Shown here: piece after piece, positions 11,648-22,319 of the stretch
Position numbering within the stretch: the first letter of the stretch is position 1
Layout of the letters: each line of letters starts with the position of its first letter
From: Harmonia axyridis
Lineage: Eukaryota; Arthropoda; Insecta; Coleoptera; Coccinellidae
Direction: 5' to 3'
NCBI RefSeq assembly: GCF_914767665.1
Contig: NC_059505.1
Span: 31,121,506 to 31,185,505 of the forward strand
DNA: 64,000 nucleotides
Notes under the pieces: model-generated
Databases searched by the model: none
What the model was told of the DNA's origin: nothing
The model's input: the letters and a program-made list of their open reading frames with translations, nothing else
Position numbers and translations under genes: made by a program

Positions 11648-12145
11648 TAGATTAAACGTAGAATAGCAATGGCCAAGACCATTTTTGCGAAAATGAAGAC
11701 CTTTTTATGTAATGACCACCTTAACCTGGACTTGAGGCAGAGAATGGTCAAGTGCTATGTTTGGCCGGTGCTTTTGTATGGTGTCGAAACATGGACCTTC
11801 AAGTTGTCAACTTTGAACCGTATTGAAGTATTCGAAATGTGGATACACAGACGTATGCTCAAAATTCCCTGGACAGCACATAAAACAAATGAAGAAGTGT
11901 TAAGAAGAGCCAACAAGAATAGAAAATTGCTTAATGTCATTAAGCGTAGGAAGATATCTTATCTGGGCCATGTGATGAGGGGAAGTCGCTATCGAATTCT
12001 GCAATTGATAATAATCAGCGGCAAAATAGAAGGAATAAGGGGTGTAGGGAGAAGGCAAGCCTCCTGGCTCAAAAATATCCAAGAATGGACCGGAATAAGA
12101 AATGCAGGTCAACTTTTGAATATGGCACAGGATCAAATTTTTTAG
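11648..12145 (+). pseudogene. 5'-truncated RTE-type retrotransposon, C-terminus of endonuclease/RT protein
   Basis: About 165 codons stay open from just after a TAG near 11645 to the stop at 12145. The translated sequence has the tail typical of insect RTE-type endonuclease/reverse transcriptase proteins: RMVKCYVWPVLLYGVETW, then EMWIHRRMLKIPW, TNEEVLRRANK, SYLGHVMRG and RRQASWLKNIQEW. The reverse transcriptase catalytic motifs and endonuclease lie further upstream in such proteins and are absent, so this is a 5'-truncated insertion of the kind made by incomplete target-primed reverse transcription. It lacks frameshifts over this stretch, suggesting moderate age. No enzyme activity is expected. 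The call of RTE rather than another clade is from motif resemblance. Confidence 0.8.
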
Positions 12146-12149
12146 ATTT

Positions 12150-13193
12150 GATTTTGAGTGCGAGTTCAGTTGAGTTCATGAATGATTTTAAGGAGTGCGC
12201 TTTCCCTTCAGAATTAATTCAACTGAAATTATGCAAAGATAGTCCAATTTGATGTTTTCCTCATATATCTTGTAAAGAAATTGACGAAAAATGAAGTAAG
12301 TTGAAAGATTTTTCAAAAACACAAGAACTCAAATATCTCGGAAAAATGTTGATTTTCTGTTATCAATAAATATGGCTCAATTGACAGCAGATGAGTGATA
12401 CTAACATCTCCTTCAAGATTCACGTCTAATTTGGATACCTGGAATGATATAATCCGTTAGATCATTGGATCATTGATAAACAAAACGAAATAATAGCGGT
12501 CCAAGGACAGAGCCCTGAGGATCCTCGTGGCAATTTGTAGTTATTTAGGTCAAACCAGATCAAAACGCCGAAAATACCCACGTCAGCCTTCAGAAGAAAC
12601 TCATATAACTCACCGCAGATTTAAAATCTCCACCAGATACCGAACCTTTTATCTGTTACGTATATAACGCCTTCCTTAACCACCCCCCTCTCCCGATTCA
12701 TTTTCCGGCTACACTCTTGTGTTTTATCTGCGCGAAGGTTGCCGTTTATTCCTGCTGATATATAGACGGGAAAGTTGAGAAAGTTTCCTCGTCTTCGCGG
12801 CTCCGACGGCAACTTCTTACACCGTTTTACCGGTTTAGCGTTCGCCGTTATGTTTACACTGTTCCGGAAACGGATGGGGTAATTTCTATTTACCCTTACC
12901 TTTTCCGGACCCATCGGTTCGGAATCATGAACTTCCTTCCAGCTTTTAATTAATAAACGGGTGAAAAATGCCCGCAGAACAGTCTTATATTTGGCTTGGA
13001 AGTTTTGGAGGTATTGCGGAGTTACCTTCACGCCCGATGGGAGCTTCTTATGGTCGAGGTGTTCTGTTGTCAGGGTTTCTTGCGCCGCTGGATGGAGTGC
13101 CTAGTGATAGAACTCTCTAGAACAAAATGATTTCCATGAATAAAGGGTTTTCTCCGATTGACGGCAAATATTTATTTTGCAGATACATATCAA
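12150..13193. other. Unassigned DNA with a GC-richer segment (12580-13110)
   Basis: A 136-codon minus-strand frame (12621-13031) crosses the GC-richer part. It is rich in Arg and Lys, matches no family I recognise, and has no clear splice or promoter context, so I do not call it a gene. Confidence 0.35.
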
Positions 13194-13197
13194 TGGG

Positions 13198-13572
13198 CAA
13201 AGTAATACTTTTTCTGCCTAGGCAGCAAAGTGATTGTTCTCAATGCGAATAAAACATTCGACATTTCCAGACAATCAATATTTTCGCCATCTTTCTTATT
13301 TTAAGTGGAGTAGGTACTTTTAAGTCGCTATCACTGTCCGTAATAATCATAATAACTTATGAAATATCTGACAGTTTTTTGGAAAAAATTGGATACATTT
13401 TTATTATGGACAGTGGTCACGACTTAGAAGTACTTCAGAAATAAGAGAGGTGGCAAAAAATATTAATTGTCAGACAATGTCGAATGTTTTATTCGCATTG
13501 AGAATAATCATTTTGCTGCCTAGGCAGGAAAGTCGTTTCTTTGCCGCCTAGAAAAAGTAATATTTTGCAAAA
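13198..13572. mobile_element. Foldback MITE (~375 bp)
   Basis: Nearly the whole stretch is one long imperfect inverted repeat. The left arm reads TGCCTAGGCAGCAAAGTGAT then TCTCAATGCGAATAAAACAT; the right arm carries the reverse complement (ATGTTTTATTCGCATTGAGA, then TTTTGCTGCCTAGGCAG). The pairing continues inward to GGTACTTTTAAGTCGCTATC against its inverted match GGTCACGACTTAGAAGTACT, leaving a short centre near 13370. A GCCGCCTAGAAAAAGTAATA word extends the right arm. Non-coding; superfamily not determined. Confidence 0.75.
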
Positions 13573-13609
13573 TCAATCAATCGGATGATGTCAATCAATC
13601 AATAATTAT

Positions 13610-14605
13610 TCGCAAGTTCTTTGTTAATAATGTGTTTGTCCACCGCGATTATCTAAAAACTCCTCAACACATCTCGATATTGATGTAATATGATGGTATA
13701 TTTCTTCTTGAGGGATGCTATCCGAAGCTACCAATACTTCATCTCTCAAAGCCGCCAAAGTCCGTGTGGGTTGGGGAAAATTTTCAAGCCATCTACCCAT
13801 GCTGCCCCAAACATGCTCTATGGGTGAAAGATTGGGGGATCTGGGCGGCCATGGCACAAGATTCACATGGGTTGTTTAAAAAAAGTTTAAACCAACTCTG
13901 GCAACATGAGGTCGGGCATTATCTTGCTGAAATAGTGGATTCTCGAGCCGGATAAGGTAATTTCTTGAAGGTAACGCAGCCCTGTCATGTTACCTCGGAT
14001 AAAGACTAAAGGTGACCTACTTGCATGTGAAATAGCATTCCATACCATAACGCCTACTGTCCAGTGTACATGAGGCTGTGTACATCAAACTGAGGTTCAC
14101 GTCTTTCTCTCCGAAGTCGTCTAACCCTTCTTCGGCCATCGTATGCACTCAAGGAGATTCGAGATCAGAAAAGACGACCTAATGCCATTCCACATTCCAA
14201 TGTTGACGTTCTCTGCACCATTGTAATCGTTGCCGGCGATGCCCAACCGTCAGAGGTAACACAAGAAGGGGTCCATAATGCTACAAAGACCTTATCCAGC
14301 GGTAAACCTAACCACCCATCAGCCTAAGATCGAGTTGTCGCAAATCGGTCACTATTGGCTTTAAGTCTTAGACGTCGATCTTGAACTTCATTTATGCACC
14401 TTCGACGTCCGGTGCCAACTCTTCTTTGATTTTGGGGATTATCAAACCACGCTTGATAACATCTCATGACAGAAGTTGTATTTCTGTTTGTACGGTTAGC
14501 GATTTCTTGAGATGACAACCCCGCCTCCCGTAGACCAATAACTCGACCTCTTTCAAATTCACTTAGCTGGCGATAAATTCCGCGTACACGTGCTCTTGGC
14601 ATTTT
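13610..14605 (-). pseudogene. Tc1-like transposase relic
   Basis: Minus-strand remains of a Tc1-type transposase. The N-terminal helix-turn-helix region reads YRQLSEFERGRVIGLREAGL then SSQEIANRTNR (14602 down to about 14324). The middle keeps DGRRRVRR-type and QFDVHSLMYTG-type pieces but is frameshifted. A DNARPHVA-type second catalytic motif lies near 13890-13930. The C-terminal part (13866-13624) reads PWPPRSPNLSPIEHVWGSM, containing the Glu of the DD34E triad. Several frameshifts and stops make it inactive. The TIRs were not located with confidence; the foldback element at 13198-13572 abuts its 3' side. Confidence 0.8.
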
Positions 14606-15059
14606 GACAACAACTAAACATCGACTTTCGATCTCCTCGAACAGCTGGTTTTTTATAAAATTTAAAAAACTCTCAAAAAACGACTATAATATTTGAGTAA
14701 CAAAAATTGTTTACATGATGAAACCTTCACGATTTTTTTCTCCAAATCGAATCATTTACTCCTTGCTATAATATCTATTTCTTACCAAAAACATTTCAAA
14801 ATTTGATCAGCTCCTTCTCTGGGTGTTGCAGTTTCTTTGTCAGTTAGTATACAATACAAAAGTCACTAGGATGTAAAATCCGAATTTTTCATTGAATTTC
14901 GACAATATTTCACAAAACTTGACTGAAATAAAGAATATATCGTCTAATACTCGTTGCAGAAGGCAATTCTAACACTCATGCGTTCAAACACTCGCTCGTT
15001 TCGGAATTTCCCATTCGTGTTGGAGAAGGAGCCCATACTGCAACTTGTTTCAGAATATA
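14606..15059. other. Unassigned DNA between Tc1 relic and solo LTR
   Basis: May include the 5' non-coding end of the Tc1 element (GTTAGTATACAATACAAAAG near 14842), but I could not pair it with a second end. Confidence 0.35.
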
Positions 15060-15063
15060 CTAT

Positions 15064-16792
15064 TGTAGGTTTGGTTAATCGATCGCCTAGAGGTATGATT
15101 CGATTACCTGTCCTTTCGTCTTCTTCTCCGTGACTTTGATCGGGTTTGTAATAATTAAATACTTTTAATTATGTACATCTATTTACAAAGTCACACTTAC
15201 AGTACGAATACAGTATTGAGAAGATCTTAATTACCGTCTAAATTACAATTTCTCACTACGGTTCTAAATTTCGTCTTATCGTCGAGTGTTAATCACGAAA
15301 CGTCTTCGAATATCTCGTCTTTGTCTTATTTCAAGTTTCGGTCGTCTCGTCTTTAATTCGTTCGCGATTCGTCTTATTTTAGTCCGCGAACCGTCTTTTC
15401 GTCTTGACCGACTGAACTTACTCTGACCTCGCTTCCTCTTAGTTTTCTTTCTTCCTGGGACTTACTGACCTACCCTGGTTATCTACTTGCCTTCTTTCGA
15501 CTTGGCCACACTCTTAGCATCACGCCGATATCGGGGAAAAGTACCAAGTACCACCACTAGTCCAGTAAGAGTTTTGCCGTATCGCCCACAAAGCTCTTCG
15601 CGGATTCATGGAAATCTAGCCATGGAATGTTCTCGAAGGACCGCCACGTGATACGCAGATATGACATCCGGTACCACCGTCTCGTTTTCGAGCTTTCCAA
15701 ACCCCCAGTAAATCTCTTAAGATTTATAATCGATATCACATGTCTCGACACTTCGAAGAATGGACTAGTTTTCATTATTTTGTTGAGGATTAATTCTAAA
15801 AATTTAAGTAAAATGAAACAAAAATGTGGAAAAATCATTGAAATATCTCTAGAAATGAAAAAGTTATGGGACTTTGAAGTTGCGCTTGGAAGAATAATTT
15901 CATAGTACGTGTAAGTGGCGTGACGTCACAAACTAGACGACTGGTATTCGCAGAGTGCTTACGAATTCATTGGTGTACAATCACTTGTGCCGTTAGTGTC
16001 GTGTTTTGTTCGTTACACGATGGCTGAAATAACTTACTATATACATACATATAAATTACTTTTTTCTCTTTTTACTCCTCACATAAATATGTTTTGCCAT
16101 TGATAGACTTCAACAACCAGTACTCAACTACAAACTGTTTATGAAACGTTTTTTAAATAAATCATCGTTATAAGTTGAACCATGATGAAGCAAACTCAAA
16201 AGTAGATACTTACTTGAAAAGTTTAACTCTTTTTATTTCAGCACTGACATAAGATGGATTCGAAGAAAAAAACTCCATCACTGCGAATATATCTATTTTA
16301 GGCAAATTGCCACTTTGTCCTTTCACGAAGCCTTCTTCCATTATGGTGACATAAAAACTAAACTCGAGTTAGAACTACACTGTACAATTACAAACGGCGC
16401 GAGAGCCTTGGCGCGGCTAAGTATTTAAACGTAATTTATGGTGTAGCGATCACAGGCCAGTGCCGTGACGTCACAGACCAAAGACGTTCCACGCTAAAAT
16501 ACGTAAATTCAAATAATCTATTTCTCAGTGATTTATTGATGGATTTTCAAAATTTTTTCACTGATTTATCAGTTTTGCTCTATATTTCAATTCTATCGTG
16601 TTAAATATAGTATTATCAACATCACTAAACTAGTCCATTAACACTTCCTTTACACATTATTCACAACAACAATTCGTTCCTTGTAAATCCATTGAAACTG
16701 TCATGCCCTCGACGCTCGAAGAAACTAATAGGTCTCCAAGCATCCTGCTGACCATGTCAATTATTTACAGGGAGCAATGACTGAATCCTACA
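15064..16792. mobile_element. Solo LTR, copy 1 (interrupted by an inserted element)
   Basis: Starts TGTAGG and ends CCTACA, flanked by the exact 4-bp repeat CTAT (15060-15063, 16793-16796). The same sequence occurs at 30218-31103 (TTTG duplication) and 60025-60874 (TCAG duplication). TG...CA ends, a ~850-890-bp size, 4-bp duplications and no internal gag/pol or second LTR fit solo LTRs left by recombination, probably of a Ty3/gypsy-type element. This copy is split by 15759-16639; without it the LTR is about 848 bp. The first half is full of CGTCTT/TCGTCT words. Confidence 0.85.
15759..16639 (-). mobile_element. Spy/ISL2EU-like non-autonomous element, copy A (881 bp)
   Basis: Inserted in solo LTR 1. 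The ends are AATGGACTAGTTT and its inverse. The intact LTR copies read CGAAGAA then T(T/A)ACAC at this point, so the insertion made no clear target duplication and left AA before and TT after. On the minus strand it has a CRE palindrome TGACGTCA (16466-16473), an ATG at 16341-16339, a first exon to 16214 with donor GTAAGT, and a second exon from 16023 (acceptor TTTCAG) to the stop at 15993. Conceptual splicing gives a 52-residue peptide starting MEEGFVKGQS, identical in design to copy C. A second TGACGTCA lies at 15921-15928. Family placement is an inference from the exon similarity and the lack of a duplication. Confidence 0.6.
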
Positions 16793-16796
16793 CTAT

Positions 16797-17125
16797 TTCA
16801 TAATCTTAATTGTGAAGATTCGGTGACGAGCGCTCTAAAACATAATAATGGATAATAAAATCTGTGCTATAAATAATACCTATATATTTTCGATCCAAAA
16901 ACCTTGGTATCTACAAGATCCTACAGTCCCAAAGAAATGATAGCAGCCGCCATCCTCAATCAGTATCGGGTTGTTTACAACGGTATCGGAAACTCTTATT
17001 TATAAGAGTTTTCCAACTGCCGCGAAACTTTCGTAATAAGGTATCGATTTTCAACTTGGAGAACTTTCCTCCTGTCCCAGCTTGTGCACAATGAGCTCGC
17101 TCTCATTTCCTCTATTTCTTTTCAG
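16797..17125. other. Sequence upstream of candidate exon
   Basis: Unique-looking sequence ending in a pyrimidine-rich run (CCTCTATTTCTTTTCAG) that forms the acceptor of the exon at 17126. Probably intron if that exon is real. Confidence 0.4.
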
Positions 17126-17272
17126 CCAGTGAAAATTTTATCGGGGGATAAGATGGCAAATCAGCAGAAGAAGCAGATGCATACGATAGAGCATCTGTTG
17201 CAGCTTCCGAAGACTGCCACTAAGCGAGATGAGATGCCTGAGGATGGTGGTGGAGTGAGGATGCCGAGAAAG
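17126..17272 (+). CDS. Candidate host-gene exon with start codon (40 codons)
   Basis: A strong acceptor (TCTATTTCTTTTCAG) ends at 17125 and a strong donor (AAAG, then GTGAGTAC) follows 17272. Between them a 27-nt leader precedes ATG at 17153 in a good context (A at -3, G at +4). The frame then runs exactly 40 codons to the donor, ending in phase 0. The peptide starts MANQQKKQMHTIEHLLQLPK and ends GGGVRMPRK: basic and acidic patches, no hydrophobic segment. Base composition is richer in G than the neighbourhood. I do not recognise the gene; the next exon would be downstream, perhaps far beyond the repeats, and no continuation was found in the window. It could be a chance exon-like stretch, but both splice sites, Kozak context and phase agree. 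Confidence 0.45.
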
Positions 17273-18992
17273 GTGAGTACGGTAATTTTTAGAATGGACT
17301 GTTTTCACCCCATCGAAGGTGAAGGAAGCTTTGCGATCACTTGATATTTTGGCCATCGATCAGAAGAAAATTTCCGCTCGCAAAAGTCATTTGAGGACAT
17401 GCTGAATATTTTGGTTTCGTGTTTGTCTGTCGGTATGTGTGTCTGCAAATCAACAGAACTAGGGAATCCTATCCGCACCAAAATATCAATCTCGCAAATC
17501 CGCAAGAATGCGGGATTGTTTACAATACATATACTCTTTGTACTCAACCTATTAAACATGCTCATAAATAGGTCCTATGCTTTAAAAACATATTATAGTA
17601 TAAAAGTGTTCATTTCATGGCAACAGCTGTCAAGTACTGCCGCGGGTAAACTAAAAAAATCTGCCGACAAGTGCTGTCTCACAGTTATTCCAACTAGAAA
17701 CTATTTGTTATTCAAAATTGAGCGTTTGTGATTGTTGGAAATTGAGTCTAGGGCCGGAGTTGTAAACAGCTTCCCACTATGTACCCGTACCCCTATTCCG
17801 TCCGCATTCAAAAAAGGGTCATTTCATGTTTTAATAACTGGTCAAGTGTTGTTCATACTCGTGCTCGTACAGCCATCAATAAAAAAAAACAAATAATTAT
17901 TTATTTATTTGTTTGTTTTTTTATTATTGTGATATACTGTTATTTTATTTATTATTATTATTATTTATTTTATTTATTTATTGTTATTATATTTATTTGT
18001 TTTTTTTATTGATGATTGACTGTCAACTTGATCTTTTTGTATTTTGTGTACTCTTGTAATGTCGTTATTGTATTTGAAATTGTTTTTATATCAATTGTAG
18101 CCTGAGGAAGGTGAGAAATAGACCACCGAATAATCATCTTATATACATTCATTCCTGGTGACAAAGTAGGGGATCTTTTGAACATGGATCACAATCAGTT
18201 GTAGAAATTCAAAAAAAAAAGTTCAACGTGAGATTTTTCATTTGAAAAGAAATTGTACCGATTTTATTATTGTAAAAAAGTAAGAAAAACCTATCAGTTG
18301 TTAATAAGATATTCAGTAATCAATTTCAACTCTTCAAGTTAATAATAAATGATATTGAACTTAATTAATCATATTACTCTGAATTTATCGTCTATTTTTG
18401 TCGAATGGTAATACTGAAATATCGATATGGCAATGAGATTTCGGAGAGAAATCTGCAAGGAGCGAAAGGTCTTCGTTGGTTCGTGGATAGAGGGACCTAC
18501 TAGTATATTTACGAGGAATTTACGAAGGTTCTGAAATATGGGATTTTGTTGAATATGATCTCAAATGCAAAACTTTGAATATGAAGTGAAATGGTATTGT
18601 TTATTGAAAATCGATTTGAATTCAAAGTTTCAGTGTATACTGATTGTTGAAAATATGAATTTTATTTACGCACCGCTTGGTGAAAAGCTCTTATTTCATG
18701 TAGTGGGTTTGGAATTGAAAAACATTGAATTGATTTGGATAGAGATTTTGAATCATTTATTGCAGGAATTCATTTGAGACGGTAGTTTTGCCAACATTTA
18801 TTTGCGGAATAAAATAAAGAAAATATATGAGCTTAGCTTACATACATTTTCAAGATATGTTCTCATTTGAAAATATTGAGTTTTGATGAATTTGAGTTGT
18901 CCAAGTTGATGATATCCTCATAAAACCCTGTACATTTTTGGTCCGAACCGCAAACAGTCTTACAATCCTATGTATTGGCGGAATAAAAATGA
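17273..18992. other. Unassigned DNA, possible intron
   Basis: Includes a TTATTA/TTTATTTA-rich low-complexity run at 17880-18015. Frames of up to 110 codons (17399-17731) have no motif. No mobile-element ends identified. Confidence 0.4.
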
Positions 18993-19388
18993 AAATGGTT
19001 TTTTCGAAAAAAACTTTTTCTTCAGAAATATTGAACAAAATGTGAGTCTTGTCCGCAACCATTTTTTTTATGAAAGTTTCATTAACTCATGAAGCGTTAA
19101 GTTTATACCCAAGGTATGGCATATTGTCATCAAATAAGCTATCTAATGATGCAATAATATACTGGATGTGTCATTTGAAATAATAATAATAATAAAATAA
19201 TAAATCTTTATTCAGAAAAACACACAATCACAAAAATTGTATGAATGAAATGAGGAAAGTAGTAGTCTTTTTCCAGTATAATCGGAAGTTGTTGAGATCT
19301 GAAAATATTTTAGAGAGAGAGATCATTGTCTGAAATCCCAGTATTCAAATTCTCAGCACAATATTATGATTAGTTTTCCATAAACTAA
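18993..19388. repeat. Dispersed repeat R1, copy b
   Basis: Matches 712-1030 in the same orientation, interrupted by a short retrotransposed fragment at 19182-19245. Family unknown. Confidence 0.65.
19182..19245 (-). mobile_element. 64-bp 5'-truncated non-LTR insertion with 6-bp TSD
   Basis: Begins with (AAT)n, the inverse of an (ATT)n tail, followed by AAATAATAAATCTTTATTCAG, and ends just before a second copy of TGAAAT (19176-19181, 19246-19251). The related R1 copy at 712-1030 has the empty site with a single TGAAAT. So this is a very short, 3'-end-only retrotransposition on the minus strand. The (ATT)n tail resembles that of the full CR1-like element ending at 56306. Confidence 0.7.
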
Positions 19389-19427
19389 GCGAAATCAATG
19401 AGATCATAAATCTCAAGTACACATATA

Positions 19428-19683
19428 CAGGGTGAGTCAAAAATGTGTACCGAGCTTCCTGGGGGTGATAGTACATTGAAAAATAAGTATAGTTTGATGA
19501 ATAAACTCATGGCCCAAAATGCATATTAGGTTGTTTTTAAGTTGTGAGTCAAAAAATCAAAATTCACCCTTTAAGAACAACCTAATATGCATTTTGGGCC
19601 ATGAGTTTATTCATCAAACTATATTTATTTTTCAATGTACTATCATCCCTAGAAAGCTAGGTACACATGTTTGACTCACCCTG
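19428..19683. mobile_element. Palindromic MITE (256 bp), CAGGGTGAGTCA ends, TA target
   Basis: TA on both sides (19426-19427, 19684-19685). The ends CAGGGTGAGTCAAA are inverted, and the two arms of about 115 bp match almost throughout (e.g. CATGGCCCAAAATGCATATT in the left arm and its inverse in the right). The single-stranded form would fold into one hairpin. Non-coding. Confidence 0.85.
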
Positions 19684-19689
19684 TACACA

Positions 19690-20785
19690 GTTCTGTGGTT
19701 TCCTAAGGTTGCTAAACCCACATGAACAAAAAAGTGTTCGAAAGTTCTCTAGTACTTTTTTCAAATATTTTGAAATAATAAATGAACTTTATGTTCAAAG
19801 TGATAGCTTTCCCAAACAAAATATTTCAAAGAAAAAAAAATCTCTTGCAGATTATCTACTTAATATCAAGAACTACCTCTCATCTCATGAAATGCATTTA
19901 TTATGTAGCGTACTGTGCGAAATGTTTGGCTGAAATTTACGAGATCCTTTTGCAGAGGGCACGTTAGATAATTATCATCATAAAGTGGACTTTACGAGCA
20001 CTTAGAGCCCACCGTAAAGAAATGCTTCATTTCGTGCTCCCTCAAACAAATATGTTTCTCCCGATTGCCTTCTGTTGCGGTTGAGGCTTTTTGACCGTAA
20101 AACTCTACAGTATCTTTTGCAGATTCGGTTGGAGGTTTTCATTTACATGAAAGTATAAGAGATTTAGATTTTATTAATTTGTTGAACTGCTAGTGTATTA
20201 TGCGATTTAGGATTTTCTACGTGTCAATGAATGGTAATTAATATCGTATTAATCGTATTAACGTTTCAGAAATAAAATTTAATGTTGGATTATTAGAATT
20301 AGAATTATTAGAACTTTTTATGTAGCGATAATTTCGAAAAGAAGGCATCGATAGTCATTCAACTCGTTTAAACTAGTTTTGAATCGTTAGAAATATTCAT
20401 CATGAAATATTCAACCTTAAAAAGACAAGTGTCAAGGAAAAATTCCATATATCTAACTATTCAGTATATTTATTTCATTTTCAGGATTTTTTGTGAGACC
20501 GACACCTTCGCCATTTTGCAACACATACCAAGCAGTCAATAGATTCACAATTTGACGTATTGTGGACAAATTTGGAAATGATAACAAGTACGGCTCAGTA
20601 TTGGGTACTGGACTCTTGTATTGTGTGAAGAAAATTCATTTTCAAATTCGTCTACAATAAGATGAATAGTGTGTAGATCAACTAAATAATGACGTCCATG
20701 AATTGTTCTCAAATTTCTCTCAGTATTCATAAATCAGTACTGATATTGGTGAAACAATTTAATAATTTCTGAATGTTGCTGAAGC
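19690..20785. other. Unassigned intergenic DNA
   Basis: Short AT-rich frames only; no motif or element ends recognised. Confidence 0.4.
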
Positions 20786-20789
20786 GTGT

Positions 20790-20935
20790 ATCTTTCCATA
20801 ATCAAATGGCATAATCTACTGAACACAAGTGACATAATAAATTTCAAAATATAATACAATTGTGTCCACTATAATCGTTTTACATTGTATCATTCTTAAT
20901 GAAAACTAGTTGCGCTATAATATAATAAACTAGGA
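20790..20935. repeat. Dispersed short repeat R4, copy a
   Basis: Shares ATGGCATAATCTACTGAACA and a following TGACATAA / ATCATTCTTAA stretch with 25095-25200, and more weakly with 36222-36275. Family unknown. Confidence 0.5.
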
Positions 20936-20951
20936 CAGAATGTATACGTCT

Positions 20952-21062
20952 GGGACCGTATTCTCGACAAGTGATCTTTCAAAACGTATACGTTCATTCA
21001 GTGTTCAGAGCACTGTAAGTATGTATACGTTTTGAAAGATCACTTGTCGAGAATACGGTCCC
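20952..21062. repeat. Perfect 40-bp inverted repeat (111-bp palindrome)
   Basis: The first arm (20952-20991) begins GGGACCGTATTCTCGACAAG and is exactly reverse-complementary to 21023-21062 across 40 bases, with a 31-base loop. Probably a very small MITE or a recent foldback; no clear target duplication was found. Confidence 0.85.
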
Positions 21063-21289
21063 TGGCAACGATGTTGAAAAATATTTTATAACGTCATGAC
21101 ACTGCTGGGATAAACATAAAGGATTATCCATTTTGTGATTTCGAAAGTAAACTTAAATGAAACACACTTTGTGTTTTTTTTTTCAGAAAATCGATCAAAT
21201 TTTCATTTCAATATAATACTTCGACCTTGCCACTATGGAATACAATCTCTTACAGGACTCGATCCTTGTGAGGTAAATTTCGATGACTT

Positions 21290-22300
21290 GCCGGCACATT
21301 TCGGGCAATATCTCATCAATAATTTGACAGATGTTGGTTTTCAAACCTCCAATAGTCTGAGTCAAAACTAAAAACGATACATCGTATGAATCGACAAAAA
21401 AAAATCCGAAGGTGATATATCACAAGATCTTGGTGGCCAATACACTAGTAGAAATAAGAAATTACGAGTCCTGGAATTTTTTCGCAATAAAGCCAAAACG
21501 GGTTATATTATTTGACTTGTTGTACCATCTTGCTGAGACCACATCTCTTTCCATTCAAAGTAATTAATTTGAAGGCAAAAAAGGCAATCATTTGAGTATA
21601 GCAATGAGTATTGACCTCATCTCTTCCCATTCAAAATTATTAATTTCAAGCAAAAAAAATGGTCATTATTTGAGTATAGCAAGGTGTTGATGGTTTGAGT
21701 GACATTTCTTTATTTTCAAAAAAGTACGGGCCAATCACTCCACTACACCAAATTTCACAATGTACAGTGACTTTTTGAGGATTTAATGATTTTTCAGCAG
21801 TTATATGAGAGTTTTCACTTCCCCATATGCGGCAATTTGCTATTTTAAATAGCCACTGGTTGAAAAATGTGCTTCGTCACTGAAGAAAATTCGATGTGAA
21901 AAATCTTCATGCTAAAGCAGCCAATCGGCATATGTTCTACGAATTGATCAGCTGGTTTAAGTTCTTGGGTCAACTGAACCTTATAAGGATGAAGATGCGC
22001 ATCCAACTGCAATATACGCAATAGCGTGCCGTTAGAGTGGCCCAAACGTTGTGCGCGCCGAGAAATGGATAAATTTGGATCTTCTTCAACACTTCCACTT
22101 ACAGAAGTAATATTTTCGGTTCAGCGTGCATTTCGAGGATGTATAGGTCTTAAGACATCAGTAAGAGATCCATTATCTTCGAATTTTTTCAATGTCTTAC
22201 AAATTGTACGTTCAGATGGGCGATTACGTCGACCATAATCTGCCTGTAATGCACAAAACGCACTTACTACAGAATCATTTTTTTTTAGTAAGTTTTCACA
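21290..22300 (-). pseudogene. DD41D (rosa-type) mariner transposase relic
   Basis: Minus-strand transposase remains with several frameshifts. From high to low coordinates: ADYGRRNRPSERTICKTLKK-like helix-turn-helix sequence, SISRRAQRLGHSNGTLLRIL, then HPYKVQLTQELKPADQF (which ends in the 22045-21845 frame), a FSSVTKHIF segment that corresponds to FSDEAHF, IWGSENSHITAEKSLNPQKV, VIGPYFFENK, QQDGTTSQ (second catalytic Asp) and YWPPRSCDISPSDFF (third). Stops and frame changes interrupt it repeatedly. It retains the N-terminal half that the copies at 1-683 and 61758-62699 have lost, but differs enough in sequence to be another subfamily. TIRs not identified. Confidence 0.75.
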
Positions 22301-22319
22301 ATTTTCACAACAGTAGATG

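Noticed and set aside
12621..13031. 136-codon minus-strand open frame
   Set aside because: No recognised domain, no splice or promoter context; the locally higher GC makes long frames by chance more likely.
17880..18015. 77-codon hydrophobic frame (Ile/Tyr/Phe-rich) as a membrane peptide
   Set aside because: It is a translation of a TTATTA low-complexity run.
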